Below are positions 44,794 to 56,134 of a DNA stretch of 64,000 nucleotides, piece by piece (the first letter of the stretch is position 1; every line of letters begins with the position of its first letter). The notes below the pieces were generated by a model. It was not told the origin of the DNA and searched no databases. It worked only from the letters and a program-made list of their open reading frames with translations. The DNA comes from Glycine soja. Lineage: Eukaryota > Streptophyta > Magnoliopsida > Fabales > Fabaceae. The stretch is from NCBI RefSeq assembly GCF_004193775.1, contig NC_041018.1:31021940-31085939 (forward strand). Direction: 5' to 3'. Both the position numbers and the translations under genes were made by a program.

Positions 44794-45762
44794 ATAGCAA
44801 CAGCAAGAACATGAAAAAGGAAGGATCCAGGTGAAATGGAAGGAATGGAAGGGTGATGCAAGCTTGCTTATGGGGCTTCTATGGAGGCTGGATCTTTGAG
44901 CTTCAATGGGGTCCTTTAATGGTGATTTTCCACCATGGAGGTGCAACGGAAGACAAAGGAAAAGAGGTGAGAGGAGGCGCCATCCATTAAGGAATAAGCC
45001 ATGGAAGAAGGAGCTTCACCACCAAGATGAGCCTTGGATAAGAAGCTTGGAGAGGATGCTTCAATGGAGGAAAAGAAAGAGGGAGAGAAAGAGAGAGGGG
45101 GGAGCACGAAATTGAAGGAATAAAAGAGGGAGAGAAGTGGAACTTTGAAGTATGTCTCACAAGACTCTCATTCATCAAAGTTACAACAAGTGTTACACAT
45201 GCTTCTATTTATAAACTAGGTAGCTTCCTTGAGAAGCTTTCTTGAGAAAACTTTCTTGAGAAGCTTCTTTGAGAAAACTTCCTTGAGAAGCTAGAGTTTA
45301 GCTACACACACCCCTCTCATAACTAAGCTCACCTCCTTGAGAAGCTTCCTTAAGAAGATTCCTAAAGAAGCTAGAGCTTAGCTACACATACCTCTCTAAT
45401 AGCTAAGTTCACCTCCTTGAGATGAGAAGCTAGAGCTTAGCTACACACCCCCTATAATAGCTAAACTCACCCCCATGACAAAAAACATGAAAATACAAAA
45501 AAAAAGTCCTTACTACAAAGACTACTCAAAATGCCCCGAAATACAAGGCTAAAACCCTATACTACTAGAATGGCCAAAATACAAGGCCCAAACGAAGAAA
45601 AAACCTATTCTAATATTTACAAAGATAAGCGGGCTCATGCTTAGCCCATGGGCTCGAAATCTACGCTAAGGCTCACGAGAACCCTAGGGCCTTCCCTTGG
45701 ATCTCTAGCCCAATCTACTTGGAGTCTTCTACCCAATGCCCTTGCGGGATAGGATTGCATCA
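44794..45762 (-). mobile_element. solo LTR or LTR fragment in MULE B
   Basis: The right end reads GGATTGCATCA (complement TGATGCAATCC), a canonical LTR start on -. Pentamers AAAGG occur at 44789-44793 and 45763-45767, a candidate TSD, but the left end begins ATAGCAAC and so lacks the canonical terminal dinucleotide. The interior contains repeated GAGAAGCTnnCTTGAGAA units (45230-45420) and three GCTTAGCTACACAC-type repeats. The frames here (63-70 aa) are low-complexity Ser/Arg-rich and not genes. Confidence 0.6.
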
Positions 45763-45767
45763 AAAGG

Positions 45768-46204
45768 TGTAAATAAAAAAGGAAGCGCAATAAATTTAAA
45801 GAAAACTACACAGGGGCAAAATCGTCATTATATATGCATTAAATATTATTTTATTTTTACTTATTATTATAACATGAAATTTATTTTTACTTGACGTTGT
45901 TATAAAATTATAATTATTTTTTTATTATATATTAAATTTTGTAATACAAATTAAATGTTATCATTATAAATATTTTATATTTTTTTATAAAATATACGAA
46001 TTAATTAATTTTTATGATTTAAATTATACTAAATTGTCACACAAATTATTATTTACATTTACATGCGCGTAAAAAAGGAATTACAAATATTAGTCATAAT
46101 TATGTTCACTAATTATTTATGTATAATAATATTATTTATTTTATAACGTAATTTATTTATTAAAATTAAATAATTAGAAAAAACATTTTTTATAAAAAAA
46201 ACTA
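45768..46204. other. AT-rich segment, right part of MULE B
   Basis: No gene; poly-T and ATTATT-rich. Confidence 0.4.
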
Positions 46205-46425
46205 ATTTCTGGAAGAACCTTCTTCCGGAATAAGAAGGTTGTCTTCCGAAAGACCCTTCTTCCGAAAACATTCTGGAACACGTTCTTTCGGAATGTATTC
46301 CGGAGTTCTTCCGGAATGACACCATCTTCTTCTGAAAGAAGGTTCTTCCAAAAAATTTTCAAAAAAAGTGTCTTCCAGAATGGTTCCGGAAGAAGATTCT
46401 TCCGGAAAGAATCTTTGCGGAAGGA
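46205..46425. repeat. TTCCGGAAG subterminal repeats, right end of MULE B
   Basis: About ten TTCCGGAA-type units (several mutated to TTCCGAAA or TTCCAAAA) next to the right TIR. Confidence 0.85.
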
Positions 46426-46486
46426 CAATTTCGCCCATTCACTGTTTGCTGGGTGCCCCAACAATATTGTTGGGTGCACGTAGCAA

Positions 46487-47545
46487 CTCCCCCGGAATAT
46501 TGTTGAGAAAAAGTTCATTAACCATTGGACTTGCCCCAATAGATACACATCCACCTAAAGTATTGTTGAGCTTGAGTAGGATAAAAAAAATGTTAGTTAC
46601 ATTAAAAATATAATCTATAATAATGTATTTAGTGAACTACTTCAACCTCCTTACTAAAAAGTTTATTAATTCATATTAAATCTTAATAAAAAAAATACAA
46701 ATATTATACTTAAAATATTATCTACAATTAAGGAATCTAATTTAGTTGATTAAATAGAGTACGTGATTACTGCAAATTTTTTGATACCGTGTTTAATTCT
46801 TACAGACAAAAAAAAAAGAATATTATCTAAAATAATTAAATTATAATATATTATACATTAAAAAATATTTCTTAACATGCTTTTTATATATTTAAACTAT
46901 TTTTCTTATATATTTAAATTCTTTTTTTACATTTGAATAAATTCATGGCTTTCATGTAATACATGACTATTAGTCCAAGTACACGTCAACAACAATATGT
47001 CTTCTCCTTTTTTTTATTAGTTTTTAGCTTTTCCTTAACTAAATTATATTTTGAAATTCAATATTAATATCATTCTATTAATAGTTACATTTAATTAAGA
47101 AGCTTAGAAACTGAAAATTCAGCATTAATACCATTAATTTAGAATAATTACAGCTAATTAAGAGATGCAGAAAGTGAAACATTCTAAAGTTTATCTATTT
47201 TGGTAATTTTTTTAGAAGCACATCTAAGAAAAAAATAGTTCTTTATTATCTAACTTAATTTATAGAAAGTAATTTCATGTAACCATAGCTTGACAATAGT
47301 GAATGCTGTTACCTGGATCATTTTGTTTAAACTTATTTCTTGAAAAAAAGAAAACACTTATTTTTAATAAAATAAGAAAATTTCTGTTTTTCTAGTGTAT
47401 TTGTCTAAAGTGTTTCTGCTTAAAGAATATTTTTTTTTTATTTTAAGAAGTACATCCTATTTACTTATTAAATAAACGCTTATTTTAAAATTGTTTATCA
47501 TAGATAGATTTCCGCTTAACATGCTATCACATAATCATTGCTTAA
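46487..47545. other. AT-rich intergenic spacer
   Basis: No gene or recognised repeat beyond A/T tracts. Confidence 0.45.
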
Positions 47546-47897
47546 TATGTATTTTTATATGAAAAATAATGGTTAATTTATGTTAAACATGTATTATTGT
47601 TACTTGCATTATAATATAGAAATAACACTGTCAAAAAATTTCTCGTCATTTTAACATGTACATAAATACAAACAATACATAACTACAAGATATAACTTGT
47701 AAACTTTGCATCCTTTGCATTTATGTATTTTTATACGAAAAATAATGATTAATTTATGTTAAACATGTATTTTTGTTACTTGCATTATAATATAGAAATA
47801 ACACTGTCAAAAAATTTCTCGTCATTTTAATATGTACATAAATACAAACAATACATAACTACAAGATATAACTTGTAAACTTTGCATCCTTTGCATT
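47546..47897 (+). repeat. 176-bp tandem duplication
   Basis: Units 47546-47721 and 47722-47897 are nearly identical (TATGTATTTTTATA...CTTTGCATT), differing at a handful of positions. Noncoding. Confidence 0.9.
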
Positions 47898-48699
47898 TAT
47901 GTACATGTTTGGACCGATCCGAATCATTCAATTCATCCAATCAAACTAGTACACCATTAATTTATTTTCTCTTAAAATATCCATTTCTTCATATTTTACA
48001 AATACTTTTTTATACATTTTATATATTACTGAATGAGCAAATGTAAACCATTTTTATGACGTATTCTCTAATGCAACCAATCATATAAAATAGTTAAACT
48101 TCAATTGAAATCCTTACCCATTCATATTCCCGTCCTAAATCATTTGTTTTTTTTATGAACCTAAATAATCATTTGTTAGTTTTCTGTTTTACTTTTTTGC
48201 TACTAGAACTGAGAGACACTTTTAACACAATCATTTTTTAAATACACTCTTAAATTCTAAAATTAAGGTCATTATCTTGGACACCAACAAGTGAGAGGTA
48301 ACCTATTGAAAACCAAATTAAGCTTCAAACAATTTTCGGATCATAGTCCACGTTTTTAAGTTATAGCCCCTAGTGGAACATCAAGAGAGCCAATGAATCT
48401 CCAACAAACGTTACTACTTTCTCTCTCCTCTTTTCTGAACATTGCACACCAATTGCTTCCATTTCTCTCAACCATCCCATGACCAAACCACAAAACTTAA
48501 TGTAAGTAAAAAAGTCTATGTGCTTCTTGCTATTCCTCAAGACATTACAATCATTTACAACAAAAATTTCCTTTTGTCCCAATCTTAATTGCCTGAATTG
48601 TGTCTCTAGGATAATTCTCAAAGTATGATATGTATTATTTCTTATGTAAGTAATGGATAAGTGATTTTGTTCATTGTCAATTTGCATTGTCAATACCAT
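47898..48699. other. upstream spacer of RHM
   Basis: Intergenic DNA. A 111-aa minus-strand frame (48705-48370) has no recognised motif and is doubtful. Confidence 0.4.
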
Positions 48700-48919
48700 G
48701 TTCATGTCTATAATTTTTAGCCCCTTACCCTGTATTTGTTATTATATTATAAATTTTCACTTGATATGTTTACTTTCACATTCATTTCTAGTGCAAGAGG
48801 TTATGCTTTTTTCCCTTTTCTTTCTTGAGATTAATCATTGATTCTTTTGTTCAGTGACAGAACATTGTAGATATATCAAATCATAGAAATAAAGAAGAAA
48901 AAAGTCATCAAAGACAACC
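48700..48919 (+). promoter_or_regulatory. proximal promoter and 5' UTR of RHM
   Basis: A TATA-like ATTATAAATTTT lies near 48747-48758. TTTTGTTCAG at 48846-48855 looks like a splice acceptor, so a short 5' UTR intron is possible. The start codon at 48920 lies in the context GACAACCATGT, acceptable for plants. No element is experimentally known here. Confidence 0.35.
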
Positions 48920-51415
48920 ATGTATGAACCAAAAAATATCCTCATTACTGGAGCAGCTGGGTTTATAGCCTCCCATGTCACTACCAGGCTAATTGATAGG
49001 TACCCTAGCTACAAGATTGTAGCTCTTGATAAATTAGACTATTGCTCCACTTTCAAGAATTTGTTGTCATGTTCTTCATCATCAAAATTCAAATTCATCA
49101 AAGGTGATATAGCCACTGCTGATATTGTGAATCACATTTTGATAGAAGAGGAAATAGACACCATTATGCATTTTGCTGCTCAAACACATGTGGACAATTC
49201 ATTTGGAAACTCCATGGAATTCACCTACAACAATATCTATGGCACTCATGTGCTTCTTGAAGCCTGCAGGGTCACCAATTGTGTCAAAAGGTTCATTCAT
49301 GTTAGCACAGATGAAGTCTATGGTGAAACCGACTTGGATGCTGATATTGGAAATCATGAGGCATCTCAGCTTCTGCCAACCAATCCTTATTCTGCAACAA
49401 AAGCAGGTGCAGAAATGTTGGTCATGGCTTATCACAGGTCTTATGATCTTCCAATTATAACTTCTAGAGGCAATAATGTTTATGGTCCCAACCAGTACCC
49501 AGAAAAGCTTGTTCCTAAATTCATTCTGCTTGCCATGAAGGGTGAGAAATTGCCAATCCATGGAGATGGATCCAATGTGAGGAGCTACCTCCACTGTGGG
49601 GATGTGGCAGAAGCCTTTGAGGTCATACTTCACAAAGGAGAGATTGGACAAGTTTACAACATCGGCACTAAGAAAGAAAGGAGTGTGTTAGATGTGGCAG
49701 AGGAAATATGCAAGCTCTTTAAATTGAATCCTAAAGATGTCATTGAGTTTGTTCAAGATAGGCCATTCAATGATAAGAGATATTTCCTAGATGATCAAAA
49801 GCTCAAAAAACTTGGTTGGCAGGAGAGAACTCCATGGGAGGAAGGACTTAAGATGACAATTGAATGGTACAAAAAGAATCCTGATTGGTGGGGTGATGTA
49901 TCCACTGCTTTAAATCCACATCCACGTTTTTCGGCTATCAATCTCTCCGATGAAGCTCAATGGTCCTTTCAATATGGATACTCAAGGCTTGCAAGGTCAT
50001 ATACTGAAGTTGGTAGAAAAAAATCAAGATTGAAGTTTTTGATATATGGGAGGACAGGTTGGATAGGGGGGTTGTTGGGAAAGCTTTGTGATGAAGAGAG
50101 AATTGATTGGGAATATGGGAGAGGAAGATTGGAAGATAGGAAATCACTTATGGAGGATATAAGGAGGGTAATGCCAACCCATGTGTTGAGTGCAGCTGGT
50201 GTTACAGGAAGGCCTAATGTTGATTGGTGTGAATCACACAAGGCTGAAACTATAAGGACTAATGTAGTGGGGATTTTAACACTGGCTGATGTGTGCAGGG
50301 AATATAGCTTATATATGATGAATTTTGCAACTGGTTGCATATTTGAGTATGATAAAGAGCATCCTCTAGGATCAGGCATTGGGTTCAAGGAGGAGGACAA
50401 GCCAAATTTCATTGGTTCCTTCTATTCAAAGACCAAGGCTATGGTAATATCTATGAAACTTCTACTTTATCTTATCTATAGCAGTATCATTGATTAGAGG
50501 TGATAAAATGGGTTGGGCTAGCCAGACAAACCTAAACTTGCCCAATGGAATGTAGGGTTTTTTAACAATAGACATTTTTAGTCTGATCCGATCATGGCCT
50601 GATTTAAGTTTAATATGTAAAAACCCCGCCAAAAGCTTGAAAAACTAGGACTTTCACCGGGTTTAGGCTTTATTTTAGAATCCTAAATTGAATCTGGGTT
50701 TTTGGCCCATCCCACTATAGCCCATAACTTGCATTAGACCATGTAGCCTATTTTTCCACCTCAACCATTGATCTAATTAATTTTCTAAGTAAAAAATTGC
50801 TATATTTGACCATACTTTGACTTACTTTTTTTCTTTTTCACAAGAGTCTGCCAACAAACAAGAACATAACCAGAAATTATCTATTAAGAAAGGGAAAAGT
50901 TTAATTGTTGCACATCATGCATTTATATTTTCTTGCTATACATATTTAAGGATATGGCAAAATACATGCAGGTGGAGGATCTTCTAAAAAATTATGACAA
51001 TGTCTGCACATTGAGAGTTAGAATGCCAATATCATCAGATCTTAGCAATCCAAGAAACTTCATCACAAAGATTTCTCGTTACAACAAGGTGGTAAACATA
51101 CCTAATAGCATGACAGTGCTAGATGAACTCTTACCCATATCCATTGAAATGGCTAAGAGGAACTTGAAAGGGATATGGAACTTCACCAACCCAGGAGTCA
51201 TTAGCCACAATCAGATATTAGAATTGTATAGGGATAACATAGACCCACAATTTAAATGGGAAAATTTTGATTTGAAAGAACAAGCAAAGGTAATAGTTGC
51301 TCCCAGGAGTAACAATGAAATGGATGCTTCCAAGCTCAAAAATGAGTTTCCAAATTTATTGTCCATCAAAGATTCCATTATCAAGTTTGTCTTTGAGCCT
51401 AACAAGAAAACTTGA
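48920..51415 (+). CDS. RHM: UDP-rhamnose synthase, RHM type (two exons)
   Basis: The bifunctional enzyme makes UDP-L-rhamnose from UDP-D-glucose in the cytosol, feeding pectin (rhamnogalacturonan I) and flavonoid glycosides. Exon 1 is 48920-50443 and exon 2 50972-51415, joined by a GT...AG intron (50444-50971) in phase 0, giving 655 aa, near the usual 665-675. The N-terminal 4,6-dehydratase has the NAD-binding GAAGFIA (11-17), active-site STDEVYG (129-135) and YSATK (157-161). The C-terminal 3,5-epimerase/4-keto-reductase has NADPH-binding GRTGWIGG (377-384) and YSKTK (502-506), split from the rest by the intron. Without splicing the frame would add about 17 intron-coded residues and stop at 50497. 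No stop or frameshift is seen, so this is the one apparently working gene here. Plant RHM genes characteristically have a late intron. Confidence 0.93.
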
Positions 51416-52049
51416 AGATGTTACAGTTATTTCATTTTTCATATACCTTTGTATCTAAATTTTTATGTGGAAGGCTGATTGTAAGAATTCAAACATAGGT
51501 TTATGTGTTCATTGTTCTTTTTTTAATTTATATAGTTACTATATTCTATTATATCATACGTTTTGTAGTTTACAAGTTATGTTCAAAAAATTATTGGCAT
51601 TTTGCAAAATTTTGGATGAGTTATGATTATCATCCCATTGGGGTTTGTTCAATCAGCATTCATTCAGACTTTTGATTAGTTAGGTGTATAAATATAATTG
51701 ATTTTGCTTCACAGGTGGTTAGGAGTAAATAAACATGATTGTATATATAATTTATCAATGTAGCTAATATTAATCAGTCGTGAGACAAAGTTAACCACAG
51801 TGAAATATTTTAATAATCTCATAACACTATTAAGTATTTGTGAGATAAAGTTAAATAAGATAAAACATTTCAATAACATCATAATGCTATTAACCACACT
51901 GGTAATTGTATGCAATTACATTCATTTACTGTTAACTACTTATGAGGCAAAGCTAACTATATTTACGGCTCAAAACCCCACAATTGTAATACGGTTAAGC
52001 CTATCTTATTCTACTACCTATTTTATTTTATTTTATCCCCATTCTATTC
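51416..52049. other. RHM 3' flank and spacer
   Basis: AT-rich sequence including the likely 3' UTR; no definite poly(A) signal can be assigned. The phrase GTTAACCACA/GTTAACTACT with TATTTTAATAATCTCATAA-like repeats (51790-51900) is a minor imperfect repeat. No gene. Confidence 0.4.
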
Positions 52050-53505
52050 AAAGAGGAGTTTTTGTTTTTCAAACTATACATTCTATCTCCTATCTTTTTT
52101 CAAATTACACATGTTTGTGAAAAAATTTTCAATATACACTATTTTCATGTTGTACTGGGAAGTGGGTTTGACCACCCTGACTTTCGTACGAACTTTTTTT
52201 TTTCTAAAATTAATTTGTATGTTTAAATTTTTATTTTAATTCAAATTATTAAAATAATACAAATATTATATTATATAAATATATTTTTAATTGATTTTAA
52301 AAAAATATTTTTATTAAAATAATTTTTTATAAGAAAATAATATTATTAAATATAATTACTTATCTTGTATTCTTTAATTTATATCAGATATTTTGTAGGT
52401 GAACATATTTTTAAAATATGAATTTTGTCTAATAATATATTTGTTTTAATAAAAAAATTAAAAATTTTAATATTATTATGTTACTAAATATAATTTGTTT
52501 GTTTATATCATTAGATTTTTTTAAAAATGATAATACTTTTTGTTTAATAATTTATTTATATAAGAACATTATACTATATTATAAATAAAATACTTAAACA
52601 ATTATATTTGGGTAAGAAAAAACTTAAGATAAAGGCATGTTGGAACAATTGTTTCTGTTATGGACATGTTGTCGGAAAATTTCACATTTTTTTTTTATTT
52701 TTTCATTAATTTTTAATAAAAAATATATTTTAATAATATTAAAATTTTAAATTTTAATAAAAAAATATTAATTTAATAATATTAAAAGTTTTAATCTTTT
52801 TACTAAAGCAAATATATTATTAGACAAAATTCAGATTAAAAAAATGTTCACCTACAAAAATGTCTTATATAAATTAAATAATACAAGATAAGTAATTATA
52901 TTTTATAATATTATTTTCTTATTAAAAAATTATTTTAATAAAAAAGTATTTTTAAAATCAATTAAAAAATATATTTATATAATATAATATTTGTATTATT
53001 TTAATAATTTAAATAAAAATAAAAATTTAAACATACAAATTAATTTAAAAAAAAGGCCCGTGGTCGGGGTTCCCAATGTAGCATGAAAATAATGTATATT
53101 GAGAAATTTTTTAAAAATATGTGTAGTTTGAGGAAAGATAGGAGAGAAAAGGTGTAATCTTTTTACTAAAGCAAATATATTTTAGACAAAATTCAAATTA
53201 AAAAAATGTTCACCTACGAAATGTGTTATATAAATTAAATAATACAAGATAAGTAATTATATTTAATATTATTATTTTTTATTAAAAAATTATTTTTAAA
53301 ATCAATTAAAAATATATTTATATTATTTTAATAATTTAAAGTAAAATAAAAATTTAAACATACAAATTAATTTAAAAAAAGGACTCGTGGGTTCCCAATA
53401 TAGCATAAAAATGGTGTATATTGAATTTTAAAAAAAAAAACATGTGTAGTTTGACAAAAGATAGGAAAGAGAAAGTGTAGTTTGAGAAAAAAAAAACCAC
53501 TCTAA
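52050..53505. mobile_element. foldback element with an extra copy of one arm
   Basis: The left arm (about 52070-52450) reads TTTCAAACTATACATTCTAT, then TTGTATGTTTAAATTTTTA, then GTAGGTGAACAT. The right arm (about 52790-53150) is its imperfect reverse complement (ATGTTCACCTAC; TTTAAACATACAA; GTGTAGTTTGA). A second, shorter right arm follows at about 53150-53490 as a direct repeat. Very AT-rich (roughly 80% or more by eye) and noncoding. It is probably a large foldback/MITE-like element; the superfamily cannot be set from its termini. Confidence 0.65.
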
Positions 53506-53717
53506 CCATTTACCACAAAATAACATGATGTAAATATGCATTGTTTGCATCTATACACTAGGCATAATTTTCTAGAATGATGAGTATTTGCAACTGATAA
53601 TTTCTACATTTGAAGGACTAATCATTTAAGAAAAAAGCAACTGATAATTTCTACATTTGAAGGACTAATTTCATTTAAGATAAAAGCAACAAATAAGGAG
53701 CCTTGTTTCAAGAAATT

Positions 53718-56124
53718 TCACACCGATGAAGTCCTGTTCATTTTCATTATTTGAGGCTCCACCTCCTTGCTGCTGCTACTACTACTACTAACCAATTTCA
53801 ACCCCAATGTAGAGAAATATACTGGGAAGACCCCACACCCTTTGATACTCCGTTTATCCCGTCCAACCTTGACATCATAGTAATCAAATTCAAAGTTAAA
53901 TGGCATGTCGCTACTGCTATGAACTTTACTCTCTCTGTAAACTTTGCAGACATCATGATACAAAAACAACACAAGATCTGAAATTAAATTTGCACAATGC
54001 ACAGTAGACTTGTCGTTCCAACCCACATGTCTGCCACCTCAAAAGATAGAACACGAAACACAGCCATTCAAGACCGGTCCCTTAAGAATGAAGACAAGGA
54101 ATAGTTATTGAACTCTCTGCTGCATGTAACCAACACTCATTGGTGACATGGTCTCCCGCGAGAATGAAATATCCACCGCCTGAATATACACGTTGTTTGT
54201 GCATGTAGGAGGGTATGCTGCTTTGCAGCATGTGTTGTAACACCAAACGTTGAGTGGTGTCTGTCTCCAGCAAAGTGCAGTTAAAGGCTCTCAACTGTTC
54301 AAGATATGGTGGAAGCTTCGGCAGAGACATGAGTTTCCTGCAATCATCTAGCCAAAGTGTTGTCAACATTGAAAGGTTTTGTATGTTTGCAGGCAAGCTC
54401 TCAACACTTGTTCCGCGAAGGTCTAACTCTCTTAAAGACACTAAGTAGCCAATGTTGTGAAGGAGTGCTTTTAAGAACAATAAATTTGATGCATTATGCT
54501 GATCATCTGATAATAACTTGTTGCCAACAGAGTCAAGGTTCTTACAACCACTTAAATAAAGAAATCTATGTTTCTTATTGCGCCAAATTGATGATGGCAA
54601 TGCGTGTATAGCAGTGTGAGATAAGTTCAACTCCGTCATATATTTCCTATGATGTCATTGAGAATTCCTTGAGAGATGAACATCGATTGAGTTCCAGTAG
54701 ATGAAGAGATTTTGAAGGAACATGGAGATGATGCAAGCTTTCTCAATAACCAAGATCTACTCTTTCAAGTTTTTCTGCCTTAGATAAGTTCGACATCTCA
54801 ATCAGGTGTCTGGAGCCACAAAGGTCAATTTGCTTTAAATTCACAAGATTTTGTATCACATTGTTCAGAAAATGTTAAATTCATAATCATGTGCCACTTA
54901 GGACTCTCTAGTTTGAAAAATTATTGGGTGGTCTAGAACCATCATGGTCCCCACTAATCTTTATGTGACATGCAATTTCTTTAGGTAAATTGAAAATTGA
55001 GTTCGTGCTACATAGAAATTAGTGTGGACCATAGATATGTAATAATCCTAGATTACCTAATAACTTCTCCTATTGTACCTTTACAAATTGAAAAAAAAAA
55101 TGTAAAATATCATTCATACCTGAACCCCATCCCAAAGTTTTTTAAGCTTGCTATTACACATGGAAATCTCTACAAAAGTTATATGGCAAAGACTCAAGAC
55201 TAAATCCATCCCATGAGTCGAGACCGTTTGAAAGGTACACATTAAATCCGAAAGTGCAGCACCAATCATGGATTTTAAGAAATCTCATGTTAGACAACTT
55301 TGCCAAGGAATTAGAGCTCAAATATAGATCCCAAGTTAATTCGCTCAAATCTAAAGTTATGCCTTCAACAGCATCAGTTCCCTGACACAAAAATTAAAAT
55401 AATAATGATCAGGTCTATCATACTAGATACATTCTAAAAAGATATAGATATTATCAAATAAAAGCAGTTGAATATCCAATTTACCATGTCATATTTCAAT
55501 ACATCTTGCACTTCCTCAAGTTTCCACAATCGACTTCGTCGTCCAAGGTCTTTGATAGATTATTGATGAACAATTTCCCAATCCATTTCCTGTATCAAGT
55601 TATGCATTTCTAACTTATTGGCACCTAAAATTGTTATGAGAGCTTTTGCCTGAAAGGACTTTTATGCCAGATGCTGCAAAGAAATTATAAGCTTCTAATA
55701 TACTTGTTACCCAATCTCTATCCAATCCTTTGAAGAAACATGCAATGTCTTAAAAAATGTCCTTTTGAGAACAGTCTAAGCCATCATAACTTAATTTTAA
55801 TACCTTATGAATTTTCATATTTGAAATCTTTTTTAGTTTTCTCAATTCACTTTCTCATGCTTCTTTACTTCTTGAACGAAAACTTACACCCAAAACTTTT
55901 AAAGCCAAAGGAATACCTTTGCAATAGGAAATTGCTCTTCTTGATTGATCTTCATATCCATCTTTAGGTTGTATTTCTCCAAAAACAGTCAAACAGAAAA
56001 ACTGAAGAGAATGCTCAGAGCTCAAATCTTGGACCTGATATATTTCATCAATTGGGCTAAGTATTTGCTTGTTTCTAGTTGTAACAATGATCCTACTTCC
56101 TGGTTGACACTCTCTACCCCGATA
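53718..56124 (-). pseudogene. TIR-NBS-LRR (TNL) pseudogene, 5'-truncated
   Basis: Read 56124 downward: the NB-ARC part begins PGSRIIVTTRNKQILSP (RNBS-B), then RRAISYCKGIPLALKVLG (GLPL motif), LSYDGLDCSQKDIF and ACFFKGLDRDW. An MHNLIQEMDWEIVHQ segment (MHD-region start) and GRRSRLWKLEEVQDVLKYDM end it at about 55485. After an intron the LRR exon starts GTDAVEGITLDLSELTWDLY (55383), continues through LVNLKQIDLCGSRHLIEMS and MTELNLSHTAIHALPSSIW, and ends with the post-LRR region (SGGGYFILAGDHVTNECWLH). The final frame 54026-53718 gives VGRDKRSIKGCGV. Stops occur in NB-ARC (before the DIACFF-like segment and in the VHQ region) and in LRR (DLGY, stop, ESLHHL). TIR and P-loop are absent: the reading stops at 56124, where LTR-like DNA begins. 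Confidence 0.85.
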
Positions 56125-56134
56125 TACATATAAT

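Larger units (their letters stand above)
39798..46486. mobile_element. MULE B: internally deleted relative of MULE A
   Basis: Left end ATGCTAGGTGCACCC (39798) and right end GGGTGCACGTAGCAA (46486) match the MULE A termini. Gene order is the same: leader with intron, PMD gene on +, transposase N-terminal half on -. A deletion near 42915 removes the PMD 3' part and the transposase C-terminal half with OTU, so the element cannot supply transposase. Subterminal repeats are TTCCGGAAG-type instead of CATCCGTATG-type. An LTR at 44794-45762 lies near the right end. MULE A and MULE B are only about 60 bp apart. No matching TSD is visible. Confidence 0.75.

Noticed and set aside
44755..45178. Several 63-70 aa ORFs on both strands
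   Set aside because: Purine-rich low-complexity sequence in an LTR; no consistent frame or motif.
48370..48705. 111-aa minus-strand ORF upstream of RHM
   Set aside because: No recognised motif, lies in the promoter-side region of RHM, and open length is within chance for AT-rich DNA.
49199..49651. 150-aa minus-strand ORF within RHM exon 1
   Set aside because: Antisense shadow of a well-supported coding exon.
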